This document shows positions 55,619 through 63,723 of a stretch of 64,000 bases of DNA, one piece after another (the first letter of the stretch is position 1; every line of letters starts with the position of its first letter). Position numbers and translations under genes: made by a program. The DNA is from a virus: the IMG/VR virus record IMGVR_UViG_3300043772_001004, positions 1-64,000 of that record, one strand, 5' to 3'. The notes under the pieces were generated by a model. That model saw nothing but the letters and a program-made list of their open reading frames with translations. It did no database searches and was not told the origin of the DNA.

Positions 55619-56283
55619 TATCTAAGAGTGTTTTGACCATCATCAGCACCATCTGAAGGTACTTGCATAGTCATGGTTAATTCTTTAATTACAAATTGCT
55701 CTACTTCAGAAAATAAATATTCTGGAATATTCAGTTGTTTATCTTGAGCTATTTCACATTGTTCTTTATCATTGCAAGGATCAGTAACTCCGTCAAATAC
55801 TGCCTCTACTTTAATTGCTTCCCAATCAATATTAGGTGCATATAAGTAACCATTTAAATACCAGAAATACTTTCTAGTGTTATATTTAAATGTTGTTGTT
55901 TTAGTCATAGAAACCCAAGTACCTGGATCTGTTCTAAACATTTCTATACTACCATCTATTGAAGACACTGTACGTATAATAGGTCCCATTGCACCATTGA
56001 GAATAGTTGGAAGCTTTTCTTTTGATCTTTTAAAGTAACATCCTGAATAAACTCCAAAACAACCAGCCTCTACCTTATCTACATCAATAAGCTCTACATA
56101 GGGAAGAACTTGAAAGATTGAACTAATCTTCATTAACCTAAACTGGTTGTCTTCTCTCTTCATAAGAGTTTGACCATACTTTAGCAATGAGCTATAAATT
56201 ACCCTATCAGTTAAGAACGGATCTTCCTTAACTGCTTTTAGAGTATTTCTAACTCTTGATATTGCTTCTCCAATAGTTGTCAT
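55618..56283 (-). CDS. Ring/neck (head-tail connector) protein
   Basis: A 221-residue protein with a helical N-terminus (IGEAISRVRNTLKAV, VIYSSLLKYGQTLMKRE, residues 4-43) followed by a beta-rich domain (QVLPYVELIDVD, FYWYLNG-like segment near 145) and a C-terminal helix (FSEVEQFVIKELTMTMQ). This arrangement and its place directly before the tail-tubular type gene match the connector proteins of crAss-like podoviruses. An adaptor role comparable to P22 gp4 or T7 gp11 is inferred from position and size rather than from a signature residue. Its ATG overlaps the previous TGA by four bases (ATGA), which suggests translational coupling. Confidence 0.6.
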   Translation of the reverse strand: MTTIGEAISRVRNTLKAVKEDPFLTDRVIYSSLLKYGQTLMKREDNQFRLMKISSIFQVLPYVELIDVDKVEAGCFGVYSGCYFKRSKEKLPTILNGAMGPIIRTVSSIDGSIEMFRTDPGTWVSMTKTTTFKYNTRKYFWYLNGYLYAPNIDWEAIKVEAVFDGVTDPCNDKEQCEIAQDKQLNIPEYLFSEVEQFVIKELTMTMQVPSDGADDGQNTLR

Positions 56284-56861
56284 AGTTCAAATTCATTATA
56301 GTTTTCTAATTTTTTCTTATCAGCACTAATAAGATAATCTGCATAAAGTTTTCCAGTATATAGCTTATCTATTTTAGCTGTGGGTAAAACCTGCAAATAA
56401 ATATTCCAGTTTTCTGTATATGCTTTTGCTACTGCTCTTTTAAATTCTCTGCATGCAGTAAATCCCCAAAATTCTCTATTCTTCATTTTGTGTTTAGGAG
56501 CATAGTTTGAAAAAAATATTTTAGCAAGTTTACCATCTGTTTCCCAGTTTTTATTTGTTACCGCAACACCATACTTATTAGACTTAGCAAAATCAATATT
56601 ATCTTTCTTACTTGTTTGACATGTTCCAATAAATAACCATCCCACCTGCTCTGGTAACAATACTCCATCTCTTGTATCAATAACTGTCTGATATAAAATT
56701 TGATTAAATCTTTTAATGATCTTTCTCAAATCTTTATCATCCATGTTTTTATACTTAGGATGTTTCTTTTTAAAACTTTCAAAGAACTCTTTGTTCATTG
56801 TTGTGTGCACGTCAGGTCTATACCTGGGAGCAGTAAGATCTGGCTTTTTAAATTCCTTCAT
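56280..56861 (-). CDS. IHF-like protein of the crAss-like structural block
   Basis: The 193-residue protein shows a helical N-terminus (DDKDLRKIIKRFNQIL), then DGVLLPEQVGWLFIGTC (65-81), which resembles the GExVxLPGFGTF turn of HU/IHF proteins, and FTACREFKRAVAKAY (134-148), which resembles the C-terminal FKPGKxLK helix. Proteins of this type are annotated as IHF-subunit-like in crAss-like genomes and lie between capsid and ring genes, as here. It is about twice the usual IHF length because of an insertion between the two motifs. DNA bending or a structural role in the connector is possible. It starts a transcription unit: a promoter-like element lies 11-42 bases upstream. Its stop overlaps the next start (ATGA). 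Confidence 0.55.
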   Translation of the reverse strand: MKEFKKPDLTAPRYRPDVHTTMNKEFFESFKKKHPKYKNMDDKDLRKIIKRFNQILYQTVIDTRDGVLLPEQVGWLFIGTCQTSKKDNIDFAKSNKYGVAVTNKNWETDGKLAKIFFSNYAPKHKMKNREFWGFTACREFKRAVAKAYTENWNIYLQVLPTAKIDKLYTGKLYADYLISADKKKLENYNEFEL

Positions 56862-56871
56862 ACTATACTAT

Positions 56872-56903
56872 TTAATATACTAAAAAATAATGACTTTAAC
56901 AAA
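56872..56903 (-). promoter_or_regulatory. Promoter-like element upstream of the tail operon
   Basis: Read on the minus strand: TTTG (56903-56900), 20 bases, then TATATTAA (56879-56872) preceded by TTAG. This is the best copy of the four and fits the Bacteroidetes primary-sigma arrangement (TTTG near -33, TAnnTTTG near -7). It sits between a terminator and the IHF-like gene, exactly where a new transcript is needed. Confidence 0.6.
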
Positions 56904-56910
56904 TATAGGA

Positions 56911-56942
56911 ATAAAAGCAAAACCCCCGCTAGTGCAGGGGTT
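56911..56942 (-). terminator. Intrinsic terminator after the small Cys-rich gene
   Basis: On the minus strand AACCCC and GGGGTT form the stem (56942-56937 with 56926-56921), with an inner GC pair and a four-base ACTA loop, and the helix is followed by TTTTGCTTTTATT. The gap 56862-56984 thus holds a short 3' leader, this terminator and the promoter-like element at 56872-56903. Confidence 0.85.
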
Positions 56943-56984
56943 CTACCCGTTGTTACAGAAACCAACAAACTGCAACTTTATATT

Positions 56985-57230
56985 TTAACAGAAGTAAGCA
57001 ACAATTAACTGTAGTGCTTCTGCCATATTTGTATTAGTAGGTACAACAACCTCTAAACCACAAAGAATTGGATCTCCTGTGTATACTACACATTCTGCAT
57101 CAAAAACTTCAGAACATGTTAAAGGTGTTGGGCATCCTGCTGGAGTTGGACATGGTGCAGGAGATACTAGAGCAGTATCTGAACATCCGCATTTTTTACA
57201 TCCACAAGAAGTACAAGTATTATGAGCCAT
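56985..57230 (-). CDS. Small Cys-rich protein with fibre-type CVxYTG motif
   Basis: The 81-residue product begins with a dense cysteine cluster (CTSCGCKKCGC, residues 6-16) that resembles a metal-binding knuckle, followed by a proline-rich linker. Residues 46-81 (AECVVYTGDPILCGLEV, then MAEALQLIVAYFC) repeat the motif at the N-terminus of the fibre-like protein encoded just upstream (CVIWQGPDIPCIKLCTGDT). It may therefore be an adaptor or decoration that docks through the same module. The gene lies 11 bases after the fibre gene and is closed by a strong terminator, so the two are one transcript. No function is known to me. Confidence 0.65.
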   Translation of the reverse strand: MAHNTCTSCGCKKCGCSDTALVSPAPCPTPAGCPTPLTCSEVFDAECVVYTGDPILCGLEVVVPTNTNMAEALQLIVAYFC

Positions 57231-57241
57231 AGTTTAATTTA

Positions 57242-58942
57242 TTAAGGACAAACAATTGGTGTTGGTATATCAGTAGTACAAGGATCTATATATGCAACTA
57301 AGCCATCAAGTTGAATTCTAAATCCAGCAACTTGTTGCTCATCATTTGCATTGCAAGCAAAAGGATACGTTAGTGCTGCATTATATTCCATATCTAGTGC
57401 AATAGTTCCAGCTGCAGCATTACTATTCACATTAGTATTAGCATTATTAAATGATGGAACATAGTCTCCCAATCTAACATGTGATACAATATAATTTAAA
57501 TGTGAAGTGTTAAGACCACCTGATCCCGAAAAGGCATTTTGTTCAGCATTTTTAGGAAGAGAAAGGGTTAGTATTTTATTTGCAGTAATTGAAATATTAA
57601 ACAATCCAGATAAAATACTACTTGTTACTGGAGAAGCATCAACTTGTATTGGTCTTGCTCCAATTAAAAAATTAGTTGAATATGTATTATCAAATACCTC
57701 ACCTGCACCCATAATAGAAGCTGGTATAACTGAGTTACCTTGATTAAATGTAACTGAACCAGCAGCTGATGTAACTACTGATCCTGCTCCAACAGAAGCT
57801 GGTGTAACAGTAGTAGAAAGATAGTAAGTATCTACAGCAGGTGCAAAACCATAGTTCCATCCTAAAACAGAACCAGTTCCATCATCAATTGGAATAACTA
57901 GAAGTCCTCTAAAGTGTACAACATTACCAATTCTTCTTGCTTGTGGTACAAGAGTTGATCCAGTAGTTCCTGAGTAATATCCAAATCCATCAAGATCTAC
58001 CCAACCTGTATCTAATAGTTTTGCAGAAAAAGTATGTGCAGGTCCACTAGATACAGTTAATTGTATTGTTGATGTTGTATCTCCGGTAAAGGTTAATGAT
58101 GTTAAATAGTTATAAATATCACAAACAGTAATCCATAAATTAGTAATTGCATCTGCTACTGTTGTTGGTGTGTTTACCCAACTACCTAAGTATTCAGTTG
58201 CAAATGGAACTGGAGGATTTGTTAGTGTTACTGATGTATTTGCAATACACTGACTTAATACAGAACTTGCAATTGCTGAAGGTAATCCTGTTGATGTCAA
58301 TAATGCACAATAACCATAAGTATTATCATTTACTAATGCATTAAGAACAATATCAATTGTATATGTATTTCCTGCAATTACTGTTGGATTAGATAATGTA
58401 CAGTCTACTGAAATTGATGGAGTAGTAAATGATGGAGGAGGAGCACTTTCTAATGCTGTAACTCTAATATTTAAATTATCTAGTTGAGTATTAATAAGAG
58501 TTATCTGATCAACAATAGAACAAATTTTAGCACCCATTGCTTGAGCATATTCAGCAATAGTCATTACAGTTGTTGTACCAATAACAAAACATGGAGCAAT
58601 AGAAACAAGAGTATCTGCACCTGTTGATTTAGGTACAGATCCTGGTGTTGCAGCTTCTGCTGCATTTACTGCTTCAAGATCACAAATTCTTCCAATTAAA
58701 AACTGAATTAACTCTTGAATATTTTGAGGCTTACAACTTGCTAAATCAAAACAAGATAAGTCATAACCATTAACATCCAAAAGATCCATGATGTTACAAA
58801 GCTCCATACCAAGCTTGTAAACTACATTAGATACTGTATCTCCCGTACAAAGTTTAATACATGGAATATCTGGACCTTGCCAAATCACACAGTTACTTGA
58901 GATTGGGCTACATGGACTGTTATCTAAATTTATAGGTTTCAT
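57242..58942 (-). CDS. Fibre-like virion protein (head or tail fibre)
   Basis: The 566-residue protein has an N-terminal attachment-like module, CVIWQGPDIPCIKLCTGDT (18-36), followed by Cys-containing helices (to about 90), then a short coiled-coil-like stretch (IVDQITLINTQLDNLNIRV, about 140-160), Ser/Thr/Asn-rich beta repeats, and a C-terminal domain with GWVDLDGFGYY and RRIGNVVHFRGLLVIPID (about 300-350), the pattern of fibre tip domains in Bacteroidetes phages. It is likely a head fibre or receptor-binding fibre. Which of the two it is cannot be settled from the sequence, though its place next to the capsid genes favours a head fibre. A promoter-like element lies five to 36 bases upstream, overlapping the end of the gene before it. 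Confidence 0.7.
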   Translation of the reverse strand: MKPINLDNSPCSPISSNCVIWQGPDIPCIKLCTGDTVSNVVYKLGMELCNIMDLLDVNGYDLSCFDLASCKPQNIQELIQFLIGRICDLEAVNAAEAATPGSVPKSTGADTLVSIAPCFVIGTTTVMTIAEYAQAMGAKICSIVDQITLINTQLDNLNIRVTALESAPPPSFTTPSISVDCTLSNPTVIAGNTYTIDIVLNALVNDNTYGYCALLTSTGLPSAIASSVLSQCIANTSVTLTNPPVPFATEYLGSWVNTPTTVADAITNLWITVCDIYNYLTSLTFTGDTTSTIQLTVSSGPAHTFSAKLLDTGWVDLDGFGYYSGTTGSTLVPQARRIGNVVHFRGLLVIPIDDGTGSVLGWNYGFAPAVDTYYLSTTVTPASVGAGSVVTSAAGSVTFNQGNSVIPASIMGAGEVFDNTYSTNFLIGARPIQVDASPVTSSILSGLFNISITANKILTLSLPKNAEQNAFSGSGGLNTSHLNYIVSHVRLGDYVPSFNNANTNVNSNAAAGTIALDMEYNAALTYPFACNANDEQQVAGFRIQLDGLVAYIDPCTTDIPTPIVCP

Positions 58943-58946
58943 ATCT

Positions 58947-58978
58947 ATAATATACTAATTATTATTGAGAATTACAAG
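58947..58978 (-). promoter_or_regulatory. Promoter-like element upstream of the fibre-like gene
   Basis: Read on the minus strand: CTTG (58978-58975), 20 bases, then TATATTAT (58954-58947) preceded by TTAG. The upstream tetrad falls within the last codons of the preceding gene. The TTAGTATATTA core is identical to the copy at 56872-56903. Confidence 0.55.
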
Positions 58979-61169
58979 GAATAGTTGCAGTACACCCACA
59001 AGATGATTGTCCGCATGATGGTGTATTTGGACAACAAGGATTTACCACAGTACATTCATAGTCTGGATCTCTAAGTGCATCCAAATCTATAAGTTCCTTT
59101 TTGATTAACCATTTGTCAGTATCTTCTGGACAACAATCTGATATACCATATCTTAAATAGAGTACTTGTTTGTAATATACTTCTGCAGACTTACAAGATA
59201 TTTTTTCATATTTTGCTGTAGTACATGCTGGTGTATTATATCCTGGTTGTACACTTCTTCTTGGATAAACAATTGCTGGACATTCCCAAACATCAGTTGA
59301 TGTTTCCGTACAATTACCAAAGGTTTCTATATAGTCTGTTTCAGGATAATATTGTGCCCATGCGCGTATGCAGAATCTTTCAGAAGTTTCACCAGCTACA
59401 AGTGTAAATATTTGCAATCCAAGTTCACAATCATAGTATTGATATTCTTTAGTTGTAGTGCTATCATTTCTAACTGTTGTACAAATACAAGGGAATGTAA
59501 GTAAACATTCTTCACAGTCATTATATTCTACTTCTGGAATTACTATACCAGCATTTGTAGCCAATGGTGTTGTAGCTACTGACCAACAAGTTTCAGGACA
59601 ATAGAGTATTTTAATTACATCTCCTACATATTGACTAAGATCTGTATAAGTAATAATTGGATCTTTATATCCTGTACAATCTGTAAGCAAGTAATAATCC
59701 CTTGCACATTCTATACAATCTATATATGCTACATCTACAGTTATAGGTACGTCAGATGGTATGTCTTCTATTTCTTCTACATACCAACATCCAGGACAAT
59801 CTAATCTAGTAATTACTTGACCAACATAAGCACTTAAATCTGTACTAGTATAAACTATAAGTGTTTGATTATCACAATTAGTTAGTTTATATTTTGGTGC
59901 ATTTTGACATGTGGGACAGTCTTCATATGATTGTAACACAGTTACATCTATTGCACAATCACATTCTGCAGTATCTGCAACTTCCCAACAAGTACCAGGA
60001 TAACCATCAAGTACTACAATTTTACCTAAAATTGCATATGGACTTAATGAAGGCTTAGTAGCATATATTGGATCTAAGATTCCAGCACAGTCTGTTAAAA
60101 CAAAACACTCTGGTGGACAGCTCCATTCTCCAGTAGTTAAATCATTTTCACATGGTCCACTGCTAGTTACTACAGGAATATTTGGTGTTGGTCCTGGAAT
60201 TACTGGATATATTTGTGAACATATTTGTAATTCCGGAAGAGTTAATGGTATACTTTCAATTTCTCCTGTTTCACAATTAAGATAAAATACAGCTTTAGCC
60301 TCCCCTATAATAGTATAACAAGTACATTCACAATTACATTCTTGACCAATTACCTCTACTTCTACAGCATCTGCACAAGTTCCGGCTGTTGTTAATTGAA
60401 CATAAAAACATCCTAATGATGGTTCCCCAATTAAATTTATTTCTACAAACTCTCCTATATAGTCCTCAAGATCAGTGTATGTATTAAATGGAGGAATAGT
60501 ACCGTCACATGAGTATAATCTATAACAAGGAACATCACATCCTGGACATACTGTTGTATCATTACAATCTAATGCTTCTGTGTAATTAGCTGTACTATTA
60601 GCTGGTACATCTGGAAGATTACCATAATAAGTAGGATCTTGTGTAGTAGCATTAGCTACTGTATAACAAGTATTTGTTTCTAATCCTTGATATGGAGCAC
60701 CTGTATATAAATATGTTCCCGGTGCTATGCTAACAAAAGCTATTTTACCGGGACCAAATGAAAGAACTTCTAGTGTACAGCAATTTGTAAACTCATAGTA
60801 TCTAAAACTTGTAAGGCAAGGTTCTGCTGCATTAAATTCTATCTCTGCTTCAGTACAAAGAATTACATTATTAATATCTGTGTTATCATAAAATGCTGCA
60901 GTTACTATACATCCATTAGCACCATTAGAAATTAAATTATTAAGTGTATATGATATTGTAACTACTGCATTATCTGGAAATGGTCCTGTTGCAACAAAAT
61001 TAGATCCACCACCACAGGTAGTTCCAAAAACTACATAACCATCTGTTCCAGAATTTAATTGTCCAGGAGGATTTATTATTGATATTTGACCAGTAATAGA
61101 ATATAACCCAGTAAGTGGGTCACATGCTGATACTATTGCCGTAAATGAACCTGGAACAACTACACACAT
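58962..61169 (-). CDS. Cys-rich structural protein with four Cys repeats
   Basis: The 735-residue protein begins with a beta-rich domain (residues 1-210) and contains four copies of a cysteine-rich repeat of about 65-70 residues (213-282, 355-421, 426-488, 491-555). The repeat reads roughly: aromatic-x-L-T-x-C, then TDLSxYVGxVI, then CPxxCWxV, then DCxxC. The C-terminal 30 residues form another cysteine cluster (CCPNTPSCGQSSCGC). I know such repeats from large phages of Bacteroidetes but not their role; surface adhesion or metal-stabilised folding would fit. Its position between capsid and fibre genes suggests a capsid-surface or appendage protein. Its ATG overlaps the stop of the 52-residue gene as TAATG, and no signal peptide is visible. 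Confidence 0.7.
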   Translation of the reverse strand: MCVVVPGSFTAIVSACDPLTGLYSITGQISIINPPGQLNSGTDGYVVFGTTCGGGSNFVATGPFPDNAVVTISYTLNNLISNGANGCIVTAAFYDNTDINNVILCTEAEIEFNAAEPCLTSFRYYEFTNCCTLEVLSFGPGKIAFVSIAPGTYLYTGAPYQGLETNTCYTVANATTQDPTYYGNLPDVPANSTANYTEALDCNDTTVCPGCDVPCYRLYSCDGTIPPFNTYTDLEDYIGEFVEINLIGEPSLGCFYVQLTTAGTCADAVEVEVIGQECNCECTCYTIIGEAKAVFYLNCETGEIESIPLTLPELQICSQIYPVIPGPTPNIPVVTSSGPCENDLTTGEWSCPPECFVLTDCAGILDPIYATKPSLSPYAILGKIVVLDGYPGTCWEVADTAECDCAIDVTVLQSYEDCPTCQNAPKYKLTNCDNQTLIVYTSTDLSAYVGQVITRLDCPGCWYVEEIEDIPSDVPITVDVAYIDCIECARDYYLLTDCTGYKDPIITYTDLSQYVGDVIKILYCPETCWSVATTPLATNAGIVIPEVEYNDCEECLLTFPCICTTVRNDSTTTKEYQYYDCELGLQIFTLVAGETSERFCIRAWAQYYPETDYIETFGNCTETSTDVWECPAIVYPRRSVQPGYNTPACTTAKYEKISCKSAEVYYKQVLYLRYGISDCCPEDTDKWLIKKELIDLDALRDPDYECTVVNPCCPNTPSCGQSSCGCTATIPCNSQ
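59505..60533 (-). repeat. Four Cys-rich protein repeats in the 735-residue protein
   Basis: Copies at 60324-60533, 59907-60107, 59706-59894 and 59505-59699. The last three are closest: LTDC or LTNC at the start, a YTDLSxYVGxVI-like middle, and a C-terminal CxxC pair. The first is more diverged and the spacer between copies one and two (about 70 residues) is unrelated. Confidence 0.8.
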
Positions 61170-61327
61170 TATTTAATAAATTTTTGTAAATTATCGTTGG
61201 GCTTATTAACTTTTAATTTTGCTTCATATTTTGCTAAACAATTAGCACAAACTTGTTGACCATCAGATGCTTTTCTTTTCTGACATCCACAAGATAATTT
61301 TGATTTGCAATTTCCACATACTGACAT
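61169..61327 (-). CDS. 52-residue CxxC zinc-ribbon-like mini-protein
   Basis: An ATG at 61327-61325 opens a frame of 52 codons ending in TAA at 61171-61169. The product has CGNC at 4-7, CGC at 13-15 and CANC near 27-30, a spacing that would hold one or two zinc ions, then a basic tail rich in Lys. Three facts support a real gene: it fills the otherwise empty 180 bases between two genes, it follows the previous stop by 21 bases, and its stop overlaps the next ATG as TAATG in the same manner as other gene pairs here. The function is unknown; a zinc-ribbon that binds nucleic acid or a virion protein is possible. Confidence 0.75.
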   Translation of the reverse strand: MSVCGNCKSKLSCGCQKRKASDGQQVCANCLAKYEAKLKVNKPNDNLQKFIK

Positions 61328-61348
61328 AACTATTGGTTTTTATTTGGT

Positions 61349-61918
61349 TTAACAATTTGTACAAGACATTTTATTTAAAAGTTTAAGGGCATAATTGTAT
61401 AAGCTCATACCTTTCTGTGGCTCAAGACAAAACTCTACCTTAGACTTTGCTGCTTGAAGATACATAAATATTAATCTAAGTTCTTCAAGTTTTTGTTGAA
61501 TTTTATATGGGGGATCACATGCTGCAACATCTATATCACAAAGAATTTTGTAATACTTATTTAGTGCAGCTGTCATTCTCATATGATTATACTCTACATA
61601 TACAGTGTCATTTGGGGACACACTGTATTTTATAATATATATACCGTCTGGTAAATTAAAATACTTAGTACCGCATTCTGTAGTTTGTAATTGTAAATCA
61701 CATGCAGTTAAAGTTATGTGACCTGTATTAACAAAATTAGTCATTGCAGTTCCTTCTATCTGGTTAGAATAACCAAATCCCGGTACTGTAACATTTAGTG
61801 TAGGGCATACTATTGGAATAGCAGGATCTGCTGTCTGATATACACTTGTGTCAAGTATCTTAAGAATGCATTCATTCATTACTTGAGGCACCTCTAAACT
61901 TAATACATGATTTGCCAT
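61349..61918 (-). CDS. Conserved small structural-region protein, unknown role
   Basis: The 189-residue protein follows the capsid gene after a terminator. Residues 1-85 are beta-rich and contain several Cys; the core at 90-112 (DGIYIIKYSVSPNDTVYVEY) resembles a segment seen in crAss-like genomes next to the capsid gene. The second half is helical (QQKLEELRLIFMYLQAAKSK, 141-160) and the chain ends in SCTNC. An auxiliary capsid or adaptor protein would fit the position, but I see no decisive motif. No promoter-like element of the shared type is found upstream, so it may be transcribed by read-through of the capsid terminator. Confidence 0.6.
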   Translation of the reverse strand: MANHVLSLEVPQVMNECILKILDTSVYQTADPAIPIVCPTLNVTVPGFGYSNQIEGTAMTNFVNTGHITLTACDLQLQTTECGTKYFNLPDGIYIIKYSVSPNDTVYVEYNHMRMTAALNKYYKILCDIDVAACDPPYKIQQKLEELRLIFMYLQAAKSKVEFCLEPQKGMSLYNYALKLLNKMSCTNC

Positions 61919-61920
61919 AA

Positions 61921-61970
61921 CTTTATTTTAAAAATAAAGGGAGAGGAGTATAAACTCTCTCTCCCCTTTA
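61921..61970 (-). terminator. Intrinsic terminator after the major capsid gene
   Basis: On the minus strand TAAAGGGGAGAGAGAGT (from 61970) pairs imperfectly with ACTCCTCTCCCTTTA (to 61935), followed by TTTTTAAAATAAAG. The helix is long and GC-rich compared with its surroundings. It lies 22 bases after the capsid stop and would reduce expression of the genes downstream relative to capsid. Confidence 0.8.
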
Positions 61971-61992
61971 TCTATTTATTAACCTTTAATTC

Positions 61993-63657
61993 TTAGATTC
62001 CACACTGAGCTGGAAGAGCTGGGAATGCAATTGCTAAGCAATTTGAAAGACAAGCAAATGTCTCAATGTTACAGTCATTATCACAGTTTGTTAACCATGT
62101 GGTTACTGCAGCTTCAAATGCTGTAGCGGTAGTAGAATCAGTAAAGATAACTTCTAATAGGTATTGATCATTGTCAAATGTACCAGTTGGATTATTAAAT
62201 CTTGGAACACTATGTTGCAAGTAATCTCTATAGTAGAGTGCTTGTCTGTTGATAGCATTTACAATTTGGTTACCTTGAGTGATCTCCCGGATTCTGAAAT
62301 CAGAAGAGAAGAAATTTTGTCTGTAAGACTCAGAAAGAATAATATCTCTAAGAACTGACTCACCAAGACCCATTGCTTGAGATCCTAAACACTCATTAAC
62401 TACACAAAGACCTGTAAATTCACATGGATCACCATTTAAGTCTACTTCACTTACATGTAAATCAACTGGTTGTTTCTCATAGAAGTCAGAAATTTGGAAA
62501 GTACAATCTCCAAATCTAGTATCTACATAAGCACCATTAAGGATCAAACCTGCACAAGCATTAGTTGTGTGTCCTGGAGATACATAATTATCCCAAGTAT
62601 CAGCACCTTCAGCAGCTAAGAAAGTAGCATCTGTTCCTGGAGCATACCAAATAACACCAGTCTCATCTTGAATAGCAATCTGAATGAATGGAGATACAAT
62701 TGGAGAGTTTAACAAGTCATTAGCCCAAAGGATCATTACTTCAGTAGAATCTACTGGAGTTGGAGCAATAGTTCCTGCAGGACAACAACCAGTATAAGCA
62801 GTTGCAGTATAGTATGCATTGTGATTTAAGAATCTCAAAGCTGGAGAACCTTTAACATCTAAACGAAGATTATAAGTCTCACCACATAAAAACTCTTTAC
62901 AACAATTTGTTCCAGGGATAACTGGATCAATTGCAGGAGTAACAAATACAATAGTGTATACAGCAAGAGTACCAGGTGTTCCAGAAGGAGAATTAATTGT
63001 TACAGTATCACCAACTTCATAACCCTTACCAAGACTTGCAATTCCTGTTACAGTTGGTACACCAGCAGCAATTGTAATAAACAATGTAAGACCAGTACCA
63101 GTACCTGATGTAGTTACTGTATCAACAACTACAGCTGTTGCAGAGTTAGGTGCATATCCAACACCTGGAGTAGTAACAGAACCAGTTGTTACACCACCAC
63201 CTAAACTAGAATAAGTAGAACCAACGTGTACTACATTGTTAGATGGAGGACAAGAATCTACACCATAAAATCTAGATACATATCTAGGATTGATTAATTT
63301 AGATTTGTTAGTCTCTTGGTATCCACCTAAGAACGGACTAATTTTGTCCTCACAGTAGATTGCAGAACCTACTAAGTAAAGTGGACAACATGTAGTTAAA
63401 TCTCCAGTAGATACAGAAACCATATTTTTTGTAAATAATCCAACATAATTGTTAGAGTAATTACCTTGTGAAATAGTTGCTGCTGCAGCCAACTGATTCA
63501 TAACAATAGTTGGTAAAAGAGAAGATGCAGTACTCAAAAATCCACCAACTGCTGTTGCTGGACCAAGAGATGCACCAGCTGGATTTGTAGCTGTTATGGT
63601 AATATCATCACCAGTAGCTAAAAACGTTTTCTTAAACGCATGATTAAAATAAGCCAT
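61993..63657 (-). CDS. Major capsid protein, crAss-like, with an inserted beta-repeat domain
   Basis: The 554-residue protein matches the crAss-like major capsid protein by an N-terminus FNHAFKKTFLATG (4-16), GGYQETNKSKLINPRYVSRF (111-130), a segment LCGETYNLRLDVKGSPALRF (257-276) and a C-terminal region FRIREITQGNQIVNAINR (near 460). An HK97 fold is expected from family knowledge. Residues about 150-246 look like an insertion: Gly/Thr/Val-rich with GVGYAP and GKGYEVGDTVTI, a pattern of phage decoration or fibre repeats, and flanked by the conserved VVHVG and CCKEF segments. The gene has its own promoter-like element and terminator, as expected for the most abundant virion protein. Confidence is limited because the identification rests on recalled signatures. 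Confidence 0.75.
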   Translation of the reverse strand: MAYFNHAFKKTFLATGDDITITATNPAGASLGPATAVGGFLSTASSLLPTIVMNQLAAAATISQGNYSNNYVGLFTKNMVSVSTGDLTTCCPLYLVGSAIYCEDKISPFLGGYQETNKSKLINPRYVSRFYGVDSCPPSNNVVHVGSTYSSLGGGVTTGSVTTPGVGYAPNSATAVVVDTVTTSGTGTGLTLFITIAAGVPTVTGIASLGKGYEVGDTVTINSPSGTPGTLAVYTIVFVTPAIDPVIPGTNCCKEFLCGETYNLRLDVKGSPALRFLNHNAYYTATAYTGCCPAGTIAPTPVDSTEVMILWANDLLNSPIVSPFIQIAIQDETGVIWYAPGTDATFLAAEGADTWDNYVSPGHTTNACAGLILNGAYVDTRFGDCTFQISDFYEKQPVDLHVSEVDLNGDPCEFTGLCVVNECLGSQAMGLGESVLRDIILSESYRQNFFSSDFRIREITQGNQIVNAINRQALYYRDYLQHSVPRFNNPTGTFDNDQYLLEVIFTDSTTATAFEAAVTTWLTNCDNDCNIETFACLSNCLAIAFPALPAQCGI

Positions 63658-63691
63658 TTTTTTAAATTTTAGTTAAACATAAATATATATT

Positions 63692-63722
63692 ATAATATAG
63701 TAAAAATATTTCTAACTCCAAA
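63692..63722 (-). promoter_or_regulatory. Promoter-like element upstream of the major capsid gene
   Basis: Read on the minus strand: TTTG (63722-63719), 19 bases, then TATATTAT (63699-63692). The bases before the core are TTAC rather than TTAG. It lies 35-65 bases before the start codon, in the 66-base gap between the capsid gene and the partial gene at the right edge. No hairpin is seen in this gap. Confidence 0.55.
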
Positions 63723-63723
63723 A

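Noticed and set aside
3351-63657. Suppressed-amber code (TAG read as Gln), known in some crAss-like late genes
   Set aside because: All large minus-strand frames are open under the standard code with no in-frame TAG. One gene (28939-32097) even ends at TAG, and reading through would add only eight residues.
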